Shown: positions 46,457 through 55,545 of the stretch, piece after piece | Layout of the letters: the number at the start of each line of letters is the position of its first letter | Numbering within the stretch: the first letter of the stretch is position 1 | Assembly: GCF_017356035.1 (NCBI RefSeq) | Contig: NZ_JAFIQX010000004.1 | Span: 434,001-498,000, forward strand | DNA: 64,000 nucleotides | Source of the DNA: Longitalea luteola | GTDB taxonomy: Bacteria > Bacteroidota > Bacteroidia > Chitinophagales > Chitinophagaceae | Direction: 5' to 3' | Notes under the pieces: generated by a model | The model's input: the letters and a program-made list of their open reading frames with translations, nothing else | Databases searched by the model: none | What the model was told of the DNA's origin: nothing | Made by a program: the position numbers and the translations under genes

Positions 46457-46644
46457 ATCGGATACTATTTTGATTCATATCAGCTATAATCCGTATAAAT
46501 CAGTGCCACCGCCCATTGTAAGCCATTGATCAGCGCATAACACCGTATTGGGGAAATTAGGCCCCGTCAAATACCATTCCATTTATCACTTTATAAGCCG
46601 GGCGGCCGTTCGCTTTTAGTACATTTAAAAAAACGATCAACATT

Positions 46645-48720
46645 ATGACACGCCTTCTCCTTCTTCTTGCTTTATTTTCATCAACAATCGTACAGGCGCA
46701 GAAAGGCGCTTCTGTATCGTTCGAAAAATGGTTAAGCCTTCAAAGGATCGGTGATCCTGTTATATCACCCGATGGCCGAACCATCGTGTATCCGGTAACT
46801 ACCACCGACTGGGCCAATAATACGTATGATTCTGAATTGTGGATGAGCCGCGACGGAGAAACGCCGGTACAGCTCACGCGTACGGCCAAAGGAAGCAGCT
46901 TTTCGCCCCGTTTCACGCCCGACAGCCGGTTCGTGAGCTTTCTGGCCGATCGCGGTGATAAATCCCAGTTATACATCATTGCTGTGGCAGGCGGCGAAGC
47001 CCTTCAGGTAACCAAAGAAGAAGACGGCATCGTTAGCTATGGATGGAATCACGCCGGCACACAGCTCGCCCTCATAAAAACGGAACCCGACAGTAAACCG
47101 GAGAAGACGCTTAAAGATCGCTATGGCGCTTTTGGCGTGGAAGGAGAAGACTACAGACACCGCCATTTATGGCTCCTCGACTTCAATTATGACTCTGTTA
47201 TTTTGGCCGGTCAGCTTCCCTGTTACGACACCAAAAAAGATTCGGCAAAGAAAGACAGCGTTGCCCTCAGGAGTTCCCTTTGTTTAACGCTACCCGCTGC
47301 CAAAAGGCTTACCAGCGGTTCTTTCACTGTTATCAATTATGCCTGGAGCCCCGATGACAGGCAGATCCTGATCACTAAACAGCGGGATCCGCTGATCCTC
47401 TCCGGCATTACATCCGACATAGCGCTGCTTACCATAGCTACGAAAAAAATAGATACCCTGGTCAGCAATCCCACCAGTGATTTTAACGGCCGATGGAGCC
47501 CCGACGGCAGGGCATTCATTTATCAAAGCGCGGTGAATGACAGTGTTTCAGACTATTACAAGAACAATCGCTTGTTCATTTATGATATGGCCACCAAAAC
47601 GAGCCGCGAAATTGCCACCGATATAGATGAATACCGGTCGATCGTGGACTGGAACAAATACGGCTTGTTTGTAGGCGCCCTCGAAAGAACCCGACAAAAA
47701 TTGTTTACGGTAGATCCCAAAACAGGCAAAACAAAAGCAGTTGATCTTCCTTATGACCTTACCATGAGTGTTGCTTTCAGCAGGAACACCGATAAGATTG
47801 CAGTGATCGCCCGGAACTATAATGAAATGAGCGACTGTTATACCGGCTCCTTCAAACAACCGCTGAAAAAGATCACCAATTTCACCGGTCAGCTCGCCGG
47901 CTGGAAAACACCGGTGAATGAGATCATCCGGTGGAAAAGTAAGGATGGCGTTTCCATTGAAGGCGTTTTATCAAAGCCGGCCGCTTATGATCCGCAAAAG
48001 AAATATCCGTTGCTGGTGGTGATCCATGGGGGACCAACCGGTATCGACATTCCTGATCCTACGGCGGCCTATGTTTATCCGCTCATCCAATGGGTTGAAA
48101 AAGGAGCGCTGGTATTGCGGGTGAATTACCGGGGCAGCGCCGGTTACGGAGAAAAATTCCGTTCGTTGAATGTGCGCAATCTTGGCGTTGGCGATATGTG
48201 GGATGTGGTGAGCGGCGTTGAATACCTCAATAGCAAAGGCATGATCGATACGTCGCGGATGGGCGCCATGGGCTGGAGCCAGGGTGGCTATATTTCGGCG
48301 TTTTTAACCACTAACACGCATATTTTTAAAGCGATCTCCGTAGGTGCAGGCATTTCCAACTGGGTGACATACTACGTAAACTCTGACATAACGCCATTTA
48401 CACGCCAGTATTTGCAGAATACGCCCTGGAATGACATGGATATCTACCTCAAGACCTCGCCCATGACAAACATTAACCAGGCTACTACTCCCACGCTCAT
48501 TCAACATGGCGAATTTGACAAGCGCGTACCAATTCCCAATGCTTATGAATTGTACCGCGGTTTGCAGGATCGCAAAGTTCCATCACGGCTCATCGTTTAT
48601 AAAGGGTTTGGACATAGCATCAATAAACCCAAAGAACGATTGGCAGCCGTTTGGCACAACTGGTTATGGTTTAACAATTATGTTTTCGGCGAAAAAGAAG
48701 AAAGTATTCCCGTTGAGTAG
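46645..48720 (+). CDS. S9 family peptidase (prolyl oligopeptidase / acylaminoacyl-peptidase type), exported
   Basis: A 691-residue peptidase with a signal peptide at 1-18 (TIVQA-QKGA). Residues about 25-400 form a beta-propeller with repeated WD40-like PD40 elements (ISPDGRTIVYPV; FTPDSRFVSFLAD; WSPDGRAFIYQS). The C-terminal alpha/beta hydrolase domain carries the triad S545 (GWSQGGY), D625 (EFDKRVP) and H657 (GFGHSI), with the oxyanion block VVIHGGPT. It should cleave short peptides in the periplasm. A hairpin terminator follows. Monocistronic. Confidence 0.95.
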   Translation: MTRLLLLLALFSSTIVQAQKGASVSFEKWLSLQRIGDPVISPDGRTIVYPVTTTDWANNTYDSELWMSRDGETPVQLTRTAKGSSFSPRFTPDSRFVSFLADRGDKSQLYIIAVAGGEALQVTKEEDGIVSYGWNHAGTQLALIKTEPDSKPEKTLKDRYGAFGVEGEDYRHRHLWLLDFNYDSVILAGQLPCYDTKKDSAKKDSVALRSSLCLTLPAAKRLTSGSFTVINYAWSPDDRQILITKQRDPLILSGITSDIALLTIATKKIDTLVSNPTSDFNGRWSPDGRAFIYQSAVNDSVSDYYKNNRLFIYDMATKTSREIATDIDEYRSIVDWNKYGLFVGALERTRQKLFTVDPKTGKTKAVDLPYDLTMSVAFSRNTDKIAVIARNYNEMSDCYTGSFKQPLKKITNFTGQLAGWKTPVNEIIRWKSKDGVSIEGVLSKPAAYDPQKKYPLLVVIHGGPTGIDIPDPTAAYVYPLIQWVEKGALVLRVNYRGSAGYGEKFRSLNVRNLGVGDMWDVVSGVEYLNSKGMIDTSRMGAMGWSQGGYISAFLTTNTHIFKAISVGAGISNWVTYYVNSDITPFTRQYLQNTPWNDMDIYLKTSPMTNINQATTPTLIQHGEFDKRVPIPNAYELYRGLQDRKVPSRLIVYKGFGHSINKPKERLAAVWHNWLWFNNYVFGEKEESIPVE

Positions 48721-49602
48721 ACTAATTGTTAAGCTATGCAGCAAGGTATTTCCATTAAGAGTGAACGGTGTTGCCTTGCTGCTTTTGGCAAAAAAATTTT
48801 AATGTGGATATATGCATTAGTTTACCAGAAAAAATGATTAAATTAGGTTAGAAAGAAAGAATAAAAGATATCACTTTCGGCAATCGATTTTTTAAGGCCG
48901 GTTTGAAACATGCAGTCAGCAGTACAGGCGTGTATTAACACTTCTTTCACTGCGCGCGAAGCAGCGTTTTTTGCCCAACGCATAACAGCAATTCATCGTA
49001 TAGTAAAAGAAGTGAACTGTTAATAACAATCTGCTTGTCACGAGAACTTAACAACATAAATTAAGGTTATCATAAAAGAACAACAGCTAGAATTGAAGTA
49101 AGTGAGGATAATTCGCCCGGCATAATTTTTGATCTTTTATCATAGGAAGAATGCACATTACCAGTGTGTTTGCAAAGTGGGGGAAGATATTTCAACAACT
49201 TCACCAGGTATTGGACCAACTGACGAATCAACGAAACACCATTCAGATCATCACCGCCATTTTGAGAACATCCAGATAAAAGCATCGTTTGTTTCAGCAT
49301 ACCTTTTTGCATGCATTTCATCCAATGTACCATAAGCAGCAAATCACAGGTAAACGCTGTCTGGTTAAGTAGGTAGAATCATTGAATCATATTATCCTCT
49401 TTTTAACTCCACCCTATTGAGCCGATAATATGCATTAGAACCTTTATAACACCGCTAACAGATCCGAAGAAAGACGAATTGTACAACACTGTATCCTATT
49501 TACTGTATTAGATCGGAACTATAAGTTATTAAGCGGGCATTCTACGCCCGTATAAGATGACCTCTTTTAGTATTGTTTTTAGTAACTAAAAATTTAAGAG
49601 AT
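48721..49602. other. Long intergenic region (882 bp) with one terminator
   Basis: After the hairpin at 48738-48782 I find no convincing gene. A 90-aa minus-strand frame (49070-49342) has no recognisable features. The stretch is AT-rich and lacks repeats from the other families. It may hold a small RNA or regulatory DNA for the 140-aa gene. Confidence 0.4.
48738..48782 (+). terminator. Probable terminator, S9 peptidase gene
   Basis: Stem GCAGCAAGG (48738-48746) with CCTTGCTGC (48774-48782), a long 27-nt loop, then TTTT. It follows the stop by 17 bp. Confidence 0.55.
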
Positions 49603-50025
49603 ATGAAAAAAGAACACACCTCCCTTTTCAGCAATCTCTTTGGTGCAAAGGGCAAGCCCACAGAGTCAGAAAAATCTACACCGGTAGTGATCACTTCTTA
49701 TTCTCAACCGCATGTCCTGCAACAGAGAATGAAAGAAGAAAAACTGTCCCATGGTGAAACAGTGACAGCTAACATTTCTCCGGTTAGATTGGAAAGCAAT
49801 TTCGGGAAAATGGTACTCTATTTCTGCCCGATGCAATCAATTGAAATTGTTGAAAAGGTTAACGCCGGTGATGGAGGCAGTCTGCCGGCTGAAGCAATCG
49901 TTGATGGTTTAACAGTTCCAGGAAACTGTAAACCCGGCTTGTATACATTAAAGAATGTAACATTGTCCTCTAACGGAACCATGCAGGTGATAGCCACCGA
50001 AAATACCATGTGGGAAAGCGTTTAG
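49603..50025 (+). CDS. Hypothetical protein, 140 aa
   Basis: I do not recognise it. ATG 49603 gives 140 residues; an in-frame TTG lies ten codons upstream. The N-terminus is charged and Lys-rich. The C-terminal half is beta-like (KMVLYFCPMQSIEIVEKV; GLYTLKNVTLSSNGTMQVIA). There is no signal peptide or membrane segment. It is isolated between two long non-coding stretches, which weakens the case a little, but the sequence is amino-acid-balanced and the frame complete. Confidence 0.65.
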   Translation: MKKEHTSLFSNLFGAKGKPTESEKSTPVVITSYSQPHVLQQRMKEEKLSHGETVTANISPVRLESNFGKMVLYFCPMQSIEIVEKVNAGDGGSLPAEAIVDGLTVPGNCKPGLYTLKNVTLSSNGTMQVIATENTMWESV

Positions 50026-50181
50026 TAGCTTTACTGGTATCAAAAATGTGTCCAATGGAGTAAATATTTCTTGATGTGAAGCCCTAAAGGGAGCAGGATA
50101 CAGGTACATTTTCGTCTTTGTAATCCCTCTTCTAAATGTTTCATTAATATTATCTCTGCCTCAACAATCATGTCGAAATAT

Positions 50182-50219
50182 AAAACCCTCATCCCTTTAC
50201 AATCGGGACGAGGGTTTTT
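50182..50219 (+). terminator. Intrinsic terminator with T tract
   Basis: AAAACCCTC-A-TCCC (from 50182) pairs with GGGA-C-GAGGGTTTT, one mismatch, 9-nt loop, followed by TTTTTT. It lies about 160 bp after the 140-aa gene. Confidence 0.65.
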
Positions 50220-50290
50220 TAATGTGGGATCTACAAGCCCGAAAACCGCAGGTGCTTGTGCGTTAGTAACGTTGTCTATTAAAAATATAA

Positions 50291-50320
50291 AAAGGGATCG
50301 GTGTACTGATCGATCCCTTT
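50291..50320 (-). terminator. Intrinsic terminator, SDR gene
   Basis: A perfect 10-bp stem, AAAGGGATCG (50291-50300) with CGATCCCTTT (50311-50320), sits 18 bp past the SDR stop on the minus strand. Confidence 0.75.
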
Positions 50321-50337
50321 ATCTTTTCGGTAGATCA

Positions 50338-51078
50338 TTAAATATTAAATCCTCCATCAATTGTCAATGCAGCCCCCGTCATAAAGCGGCTTTCATCACT
50401 GGCCAGGTAGGCTACCAGTTCGGCAATATCTTCGGGTTTGCCGTAATGGGGAACAGCCATGGCACTGGTGAGCATACTGGCATGCGCACTGGTGGCCGGG
50501 TTCATATCGGTATCGATGGGCCCGGGTTGTACCAGGTTCACGGTAATGCCGCGTTCGCCCAGGTCACGGGCTAACCCTTTCGTTAAACCGATCAGCGCCG
50601 ATTTGCTCATGGCGTATAAACTGCCGGTAGGAAACGCAACGCGGTCGGCCATATTGCTGCCAATGGTAATAATGCGGCCGCCCGGCTGCATATATTGCGC
50701 AGCCTTTTGGGAAGCCAGGAAAACAGCCCGTACATTCACGGCCACGCTGGTCTCAAAATCTTCCAGTGTTAGTTCCGCCAATGGTTTGGCTATATATACA
50801 CCGGCATTGTTCACCAGGATATCGATGCGCCCGAAAGTGGCAATGGCTTTTTCTATGGCGCCGGTAATGGCAGCCGGTGAAGCACTGTCAACCTGCAGGG
50901 CCAATGCCTGGCGGCCCGTCTTTGTAATATCCTCTGTTACCTGTTTTGCCTGGCTGGCGGCATGTACATAAGTGATCACCACATCTGCGCCTGCAGCAGC
51001 CATACGTTTAGCAATACCCGCGCCTATACCGCGGCTCCCTCCGGTAATAAATACAACCTTGTTAGTTATGCTCTTCAT
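50338..51078 (-). CDS. SDR family oxidoreductase (3-oxoacyl-ACP-reductase-like)
   Basis: 246 residues from ATG 51076-51078 (the frame opens 15 codons earlier). It shows the cofactor motif VFITGGSRGIGAGIA, NNAGVYIAKPL, the catalytic YAMSKSAL (Tyr-x3-Lys), and the C-terminal FMTGAALTIDGGFNI. Typical of the FabG-like SDR subfamily acting on small alcohols or ketones. It is divergent from an HxlR-type regulator, 91 bp between the starts, a common pairing in which the regulator controls the dehydrogenase. Confidence 0.93.
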   Translation of the reverse strand: MKSITNKVVFITGGSRGIGAGIAKRMAAAGADVVITYVHAASQAKQVTEDITKTGRQALALQVDSASPAAITGAIEKAIATFGRIDILVNNAGVYIAKPLAELTLEDFETSVAVNVRAVFLASQKAAQYMQPGGRIITIGSNMADRVAFPTGSLYAMSKSALIGLTKGLARDLGERGITVNLVQPGPIDTDMNPATSAHASMLTSAMAVPHYGKPEDIAELVAYLASDESRFMTGAALTIDGGFNI

Positions 51079-51106
51079 GTTATCATTTTTATTGCTTGCA
51101 AAACTA

Positions 51107-51169
51107 TTGGCTGCATTGTACATTTGCCGGTACGTATAAAGTTGTTAGGTACTGTCAAAAATGTAAGTA
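51107..51169. promoter_or_regulatory. Candidate HxlR operator region with GTAC half-sites
   Basis: The 91-bp divergent gap contains TGTAC, GGTAC and GGTAC words spaced about 16 bp apart, and a TAGTTTTG (minus strand, 51099-51106) that matches the -7 element TAnnTTTG for the SDR gene. Repeated GTAC half-sites would suit HxlR-family binding; this is inferred by position only. Confidence 0.4.
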
Positions 51170-51511
51170 ATGCGAAAAGAGAATTCCACCAATACGCTCA
51201 ATAAACGCCAGATGGAAATGGATTGCGGCATGTCGTATACGCTTGCTGCCATCGGCGGCAGATGGAAACCGGCCATCTTATGGCGCCTCACCCACGGCAA
51301 GCTCCGCTACAGCGTTCTGCGCGATGCTATTCCCCAAGTTACTGAACGCATGCTGGTGCTGCAATTGCGCGAACTGGAAAAGGACGGACTCATTAAACGG
51401 ATCGTTTACGCCGAAGTACCACCCCGGGTTGAATATGAACTGACTGCCAAAGGAAAATCCCTGACACCCATTTTACAGAACCTGAGCGACTGGGGAGAGA
51501 AGAACCGGTAA
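51170..51511 (+). CDS. HxlR family winged-helix transcriptional regulator
   Basis: 113 residues. The HxlR fold is clear: CGMSYTLAAIGGRWKPAILWRL (19-40), GKLRYSVLRDAIPQVTERMLVLQLRELEKDGLIKR as the recognition region and wing, and YELTAKGKSLTPILQ at the end. HxlR proteins with an N-terminal Cys (here C19) often sense electrophiles or redox state; whether this one does is inferred. It is divergent from the SDR gene, its likely target. Confidence 0.93.
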   Translation: MRKENSTNTLNKRQMEMDCGMSYTLAAIGGRWKPAILWRLTHGKLRYSVLRDAIPQVTERMLVLQLRELEKDGLIKRIVYAEVPPRVEYELTAKGKSLTPILQNLSDWGEKNR

Positions 51512-51514
51512 ACA

Positions 51515-51670
51515 ATGCGATAATGTGATAATTTGATAATGTGATAATAAGAACACCGTTCTTGCGAAGTAGATCACTCCAATTACGAGAATGCATGATG
51601 CTCATGGATAATCCGCCCTGTCGGGGATTTAATTTGCTAATTATCGAATTATCACATTAGCTAATTAAAT
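51515..51670. repeat. AT-rich GATAAT repeat tracts
   Basis: 51515-51550 holds GATAATGTGATAATTTGATAAT units. 51635-51670 holds TTGCTAATTATCGAATTATC, largely the inverse. Together they could form a cruciform around the gap after the HxlR gene. The same words occur at 59905-60072. Confidence 0.75.
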
Positions 51671-51702
51671 TTGTACTCTTGTTGCAAATTTATCTACTTT
51701 TG
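51670..51702 (+). promoter_or_regulatory. Candidate promoter directly before the small exported protein
   Basis: TTTG (51670-51673), 21 bp, then TACTTTTG (51695-51702), an exact match to the -7 consensus TAnnTTTG. The ATG at 51710 is only seven bases further, so the transcript would be nearly leaderless. Confidence 0.5.
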
Positions 51703-51709
51703 TGACGAG

Positions 51710-52036
51710 ATGACCGGAAAGCGTATTATAGCAAAGCTCACCACCCTCTTACTCATTCTGGTGTTCAGCCAGAAAATGGGGATGAGTCTTTACCTGCATA
51801 ATTGGTTACACGCCCCCGGTAAACATGCAACACCGTCAAAACCCATCTCCAGCCAGGAACTACAGTTCGCCTGCGGATGTATCAATGATTTCAATTTACC
51901 GTTCACCGAAACAAGCGTACCGGCCATACAGCCGCCGGTTTTTGTAGTAAATACACCGCAAGCCGAGCCTGTTTTTTCCATCCTTACGGTATCTAAATAC
52001 TTTCATTCCCTTCGCGCTCCTCCCGCACTGGCCTGA
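51710..52036 (+). CDS. Small exported protein upstream of a TonB receptor, metal-binding-like
   Basis: 108 residues from ATG 51710-51712. A hydrophobic N-terminus (LTTLLLILVFSQK, about 9-22) suggests export or a membrane anchor. Downstream lie a His-rich segment HNWLHAPGKH and a Cys pair FACGCINDFNLPF, then a tail ending SLRAPPALA. Short proteins with a His/Cys middle and an LRxPP end are frequently encoded just upstream of TonB receptors in Bacteroidota, and are thought to be linked to metal handling. I infer a similar role. It is 181 bp before the receptor gene. Confidence 0.6.
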   Translation: MTGKRIIAKLTTLLLILVFSQKMGMSLYLHNWLHAPGKHATPSKPISSQELQFACGCINDFNLPFTETSVPAIQPPVFVVNTPQAEPVFSILTVSKYFHSLRAPPALA

Positions 52037-52109
52037 ATTATCTTTTGTTAGCTGGCAAATCAGCATATCGGTACTTTGGTAGGGCCATCAATAACCTGAT
52101 GTTTCACTG

Positions 52110-52141
52110 CGTATTGTCGATTGCCTGTTGTCTATTGCCAA
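52110..52141. repeat. Inverted copy of the CAATAGACAA repeat
   Basis: TATTGTCGATTGCCTGTTGTCTATTGCC is the reverse-complement type of the tracts at 4648-4700 and 57517-57550. Confidence 0.6.
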
Positions 52142-52217
52142 TGGCATTTGCCCTTATCAACCAATCAGTCAATTTAATCCAACCAGGCCTTTACGGACTG
52201 TTCTAATTCATTCATTT

Positions 52218-54662
52218 ATGAAATCAGTAAGTGCGATCCTTACATTTATATATAGTTTAATTCATTTTTACAGCTATAGCCAGCACGAACTCAATGCAGG
52301 CAACCATCCCGTGCCTGTAGCAACTCCACCTGCCAGCATGCTCATCGGCAAAATAACCGATGCCAAAACAGGGGAGCCACTGCCGGGCGCCAGCATTTAT
52401 GTTCACGACCTGAAGAAAGGAACCATATCAGATGATAAAGGCATGTATCGCATTGCCAATCTGAACACCGGTAAATACCTGGTTGAGATCACATACCGGG
52501 GTTATTCCAGTATCATAGAAACAGTGCCGGTACAAGGCGAAACGCAAAAAGATTTTTCCATGAAAGCCGCCGTCGTGGAGAATGAAGAAGTCACGGTGAC
52601 CGGGGTATCGGCAGCTACCCGCATCAGGCAATCGCCCCAGCCGGTGGACGTCATAAAAAAAGAACAGCTCTTCAATGTGTCTTCAACCAATGCCATCGAT
52701 GCATTGACCAAAACAGTACCTGGCGTGAATAATTTGTCAAGCGGTCCGGCCATTTCAAAACCATTTATCCGCGGCCTTGGGTATAACCGGGTGGTCACTA
52801 TCAATGACGGCATGCGGCAGGAAGGCCAGCAGTGGGGCGATGAACATGGAATTGAAATAGACGATTACAGCATCCAGCGCATTGAAGTATTGAAAGGCCC
52901 CGCTTCTCTCATGTATGGCAGCGATGCATTGGCGGGTGTTATTAATATTATTTCACAACGGCCGGTTGCCGATGGACATATTACTGCCAACATCCTGAGT
53001 GAATACCAGAGCAATAATGCCCTGCGCGGTTTTTATGGCGATGTGGCCGGAACAAAGAACGGATTCAGCTGGAATGTATACGGTTCTTACAAAGGCGCTG
53101 AAGATTATAAGAATAAGTATGATGGCCGCGTATTTAATTCCAAGTTTTACAACCAGAATGTCGGTGGTATGCTGGGTTATAGCGGCTCCTGGGGCTACAG
53201 CCATTTAGTAGTAAGTAATTTTGATCAACGCATCGGCATGGTGGAAGGCGATCGCGACAGCGCCACCGGCGCCTTTCTGAAAGCCCTGCCCGGTGGTGAT
53301 GAAGGTATTGCAACCGATGCCGATTTTAAGAAAATAACCCCCGCGATCCCCTATCAGCATATCCGCCACTTCAAAGTACTGTCAGAAAACAATTTTGCGG
53401 TCGGCAAAGGCAGCCTCGATGTGGCTTTGGGTTATCAACAGAACCAGCGGAAGGAATTTGGCAATGCCGATGAAGCCGCCACTCCCGAAGCCTGGTTCAA
53501 TTTAAAAACGGTTAATTATGCCTTACGCTGGCATTTACCTTCCACCCAAAACTGGAAGACAACGATCGGCGTAAACGGAATGTCGCAAACCAATGCCAAT
53601 AAAGCCGAAGAAGCGATCATCCCGGATTACGATCTGTTTGATCTTGGCGGTTTTGTGTACAGTCGTTTCAATAAAAATAAATGGTCACTGAGCGGTGGGA
53701 TCCGGTTCGATACCCGCCATGTAAATGGCAAACCGCTGGATGTTGACAATGAGACCAAGTTCACCGGCTTCAGCCGTAATTTCTCCAATGTGTCGGGCAG
53801 TGTAGGCCTTAGTTATGCCGCCAATGATCTGCTCACCTTCAAGCTTAATGTAGCGCGCGGTTTCAGAGCGCCTAACCTGGCTGAGCTGGCCAGCAATGGT
53901 GCACATGAAGGAACGAACCGGTACGAAATAGGCGATAACGATTTGAAATCAGAGACCAGCTTGCAGGTAGATGGCGGCTTTGAGTTGAACTCGGAGCACG
54001 TTTCGCTGGAAACCAGCCTGTTCTATAATCATATCAATCATTTTATTTTTTATGAGAAAGTGCTGAACAGCGCCGGTACCGATTCCATACTCATCGATGC
54101 CGAATCTGGCGATGAACTAAATGTGTTTCGTTTCGATCAGAAAGATGCTAACTTATATGGTGCTGAACTGGCCATTGACATTCATCCCCACCCGCTCGAC
54201 TGGTTACACTTCAGAAATGCATTCTCTTATACCCGGGCACAGTTTACCGAAGCAATAGATGGCACGAAGAATATTCCGTACATTCCGGCTGCCCGGTTGT
54301 TCACCGACCTGGCAGTAAGCCTGCTTCCCAAAGGAAAGACCCTGCGCAACCTGCACATCAACCTCGAAAGCGATTATACATTCAAGCAGGATCATGCTTT
54401 TACCGGATTTGATACAGAAACGGCCACACCTGGCTATTGGCTGATCAATGCCGGCATTGGAGGCGATTTTGTGAGCAAAGGAAAAACCCTGTTCACGCTT
54501 CGCTTTACAGCAAACAACCTGGGCGATGTTGCCTGGCAAAGCCATTTAAGCCGCTTAAAATATACAGCTGTTAACAATGTAACCGGCCGCACCGGTGTAT
54601 TCAATATGGGCCGAAACTTTGGAGTGAAGCTGCACATACCGCTCAACTTCACCTGGAATTGA
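52218..54662 (+). CDS. TonB-dependent outer-membrane receptor
   Basis: 814 residues from ATG 52218 (the frame opens 30 codons earlier). A signal peptide ends near YSYSQ (about residue 22). A carboxypeptidase-like regulatory domain (LIGKITDAKTGEPLPGASIYV) follows, then a plug (RIRQSPQPVDVIKKEQL; SKPFIRGLGYNRVVTINDGMR; IEVLKGPASLMYGSDALAGVINII). The rest is a beta-barrel ending with a typical aromatic terminal strand. It is not SusC-type and has no SusD partner. The upstream small His/Cys protein and the plug segment GDEHGIEID (compare ZnuD-type receptors) hint at a metal or metal-chelate ligand; this is inference. A terminator follows. Confidence 0.93.
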   Translation: MKSVSAILTFIYSLIHFYSYSQHELNAGNHPVPVATPPASMLIGKITDAKTGEPLPGASIYVHDLKKGTISDDKGMYRIANLNTGKYLVEITYRGYSSIIETVPVQGETQKDFSMKAAVVENEEVTVTGVSAATRIRQSPQPVDVIKKEQLFNVSSTNAIDALTKTVPGVNNLSSGPAISKPFIRGLGYNRVVTINDGMRQEGQQWGDEHGIEIDDYSIQRIEVLKGPASLMYGSDALAGVINIISQRPVADGHITANILSEYQSNNALRGFYGDVAGTKNGFSWNVYGSYKGAEDYKNKYDGRVFNSKFYNQNVGGMLGYSGSWGYSHLVVSNFDQRIGMVEGDRDSATGAFLKALPGGDEGIATDADFKKITPAIPYQHIRHFKVLSENNFAVGKGSLDVALGYQQNQRKEFGNADEAATPEAWFNLKTVNYALRWHLPSTQNWKTTIGVNGMSQTNANKAEEAIIPDYDLFDLGGFVYSRFNKNKWSLSGGIRFDTRHVNGKPLDVDNETKFTGFSRNFSNVSGSVGLSYAANDLLTFKLNVARGFRAPNLAELASNGAHEGTNRYEIGDNDLKSETSLQVDGGFELNSEHVSLETSLFYNHINHFIFYEKVLNSAGTDSILIDAESGDELNVFRFDQKDANLYGAELAIDIHPHPLDWLHFRNAFSYTRAQFTEAIDGTKNIPYIPAARLFTDLAVSLLPKGKTLRNLHINLESDYTFKQDHAFTGFDTETATPGYWLINAGIGGDFVSKGKTLFTLRFTANNLGDVAWQSHLSRLKYTAVNNVTGRTGVFNMGRNFGVKLHIPLNFTWN

Positions 54663-54682
54663 TGAGTACCTGTAATTTTTTT

Positions 54683-54723
54683 GAAGAAGGTGTGCCTTGG
54701 TTAATTGTGGGCACACCTTCTTC
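54683..54723 (+). terminator. Intrinsic terminator, TonB receptor gene
   Basis: A perfect 14-bp stem, GAAGAAGGTGTGCC (54683-54696) with GGCACACCTTCTTC (54710-54723), 20 bp after the receptor stop. Confidence 0.85.
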
Positions 54724-55313
54724 TTTGTTAAGTGTACAAAAAACAATAAGGTAATAACAAAAGCCGCTTTAAGCACTTAATAAGGTATTTCAAAAGCTGC
54801 ATAAGGTATATTAAAACTAAATTAATAGCACTCAAGTGATTGAATATGCGAATCGCCTGTAATGGGAAAAAAGGATGGCATAATGCTTGTGACTAAACGA
54901 ACCAAATTAATTGATCATATACATTTTTTTCTCGAAACAACGAGATAGGAATGATTTTAGTGAGGAAAGAGGAAATCCACATATTCTGACGAAAAACGAT
55001 CCGCGACCTTTTCCTGGCATTTTTGATTTTGTAGGCGCTGTGTACCTCCCGGAAAGAAAGCAGTTCCACATACATATTGATAAAGAAATTAGATCAGTTC
55101 CATAGCATGGAGCATAGCTTGTTTGTTCTTAATTCAGAAATACGCTTTGAAAGACCATGTAACGGTTTTCTTATAATACAGTATGGTTGCTTTCTGCTTG
55201 TATAGAAGGCCATTTATGTAGCATAAGGAAACTTATTACAAATGCCGATGAGGCAAACAAACCATCGATTCCAATACCGGAAGAACCCGCCCAATGTCTA
55301 TGATCACACTGGT

Positions 55314-55347
55314 AAAGAGGCATCCGCTAGCTGGCGGACGCCTCTTT
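55314..55347. terminator. Isolated terminator-like hairpin
   Basis: AAAGAGGC-A-TCCGC pairs with GCGGA-C-GCCTCTTT (one mismatch) and is followed by a T run. No gene ends nearby, so it may terminate a small RNA or long readthrough. Confidence 0.55.
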
Positions 55348-55545
55348 TTTTATTCCACCATTTTCTACTTCGTTTGATATTTTTCGTTTTAAATTTTTTA
55401 AAATTGCCGAAATTATCCCCGGCTTAACGCGGAAGCCTTATAAAAAGTTATAATATTTGCAGCATCAGGGCGTTGAACTGCATGTACACAGAGGCATGAA
55501 GGTGCGATTGATTAATAAGCCATGGAAAAACATAAAACCATTTAG

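Larger units (their letters stand above)
50026..50337. other. Intergenic region with two terminators
   Basis: 312 bp between convergent genes. It contains the hairpins at 50182-50219 and 50291-50320. I see no gene; a 134-aa plus-strand frame from 50170 is antisense to the SDR gene and starts inside the terminator region. Confidence 0.55.
54663..55545. other. Long intergenic region (883 bp) with two hairpins
   Basis: No credible gene. Small frames at 54893-55105 on both strands and at 55242-55427 lack protein-like features. Two terminator-like hairpins (54683-54723 and 55314-55347) are the only structure I can support. Confidence 0.45.

Noticed and set aside
49070-49342. 90-aa minus-strand frame in the long gap
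   Set aside because: Met/Leu-rich composition without domain, signal peptide or promoter; likely chance.
54893-55105. 60- and 64-aa overlapping frames on both strands
   Set aside because: Neither looks protein-like and they overlap each other; no start context.
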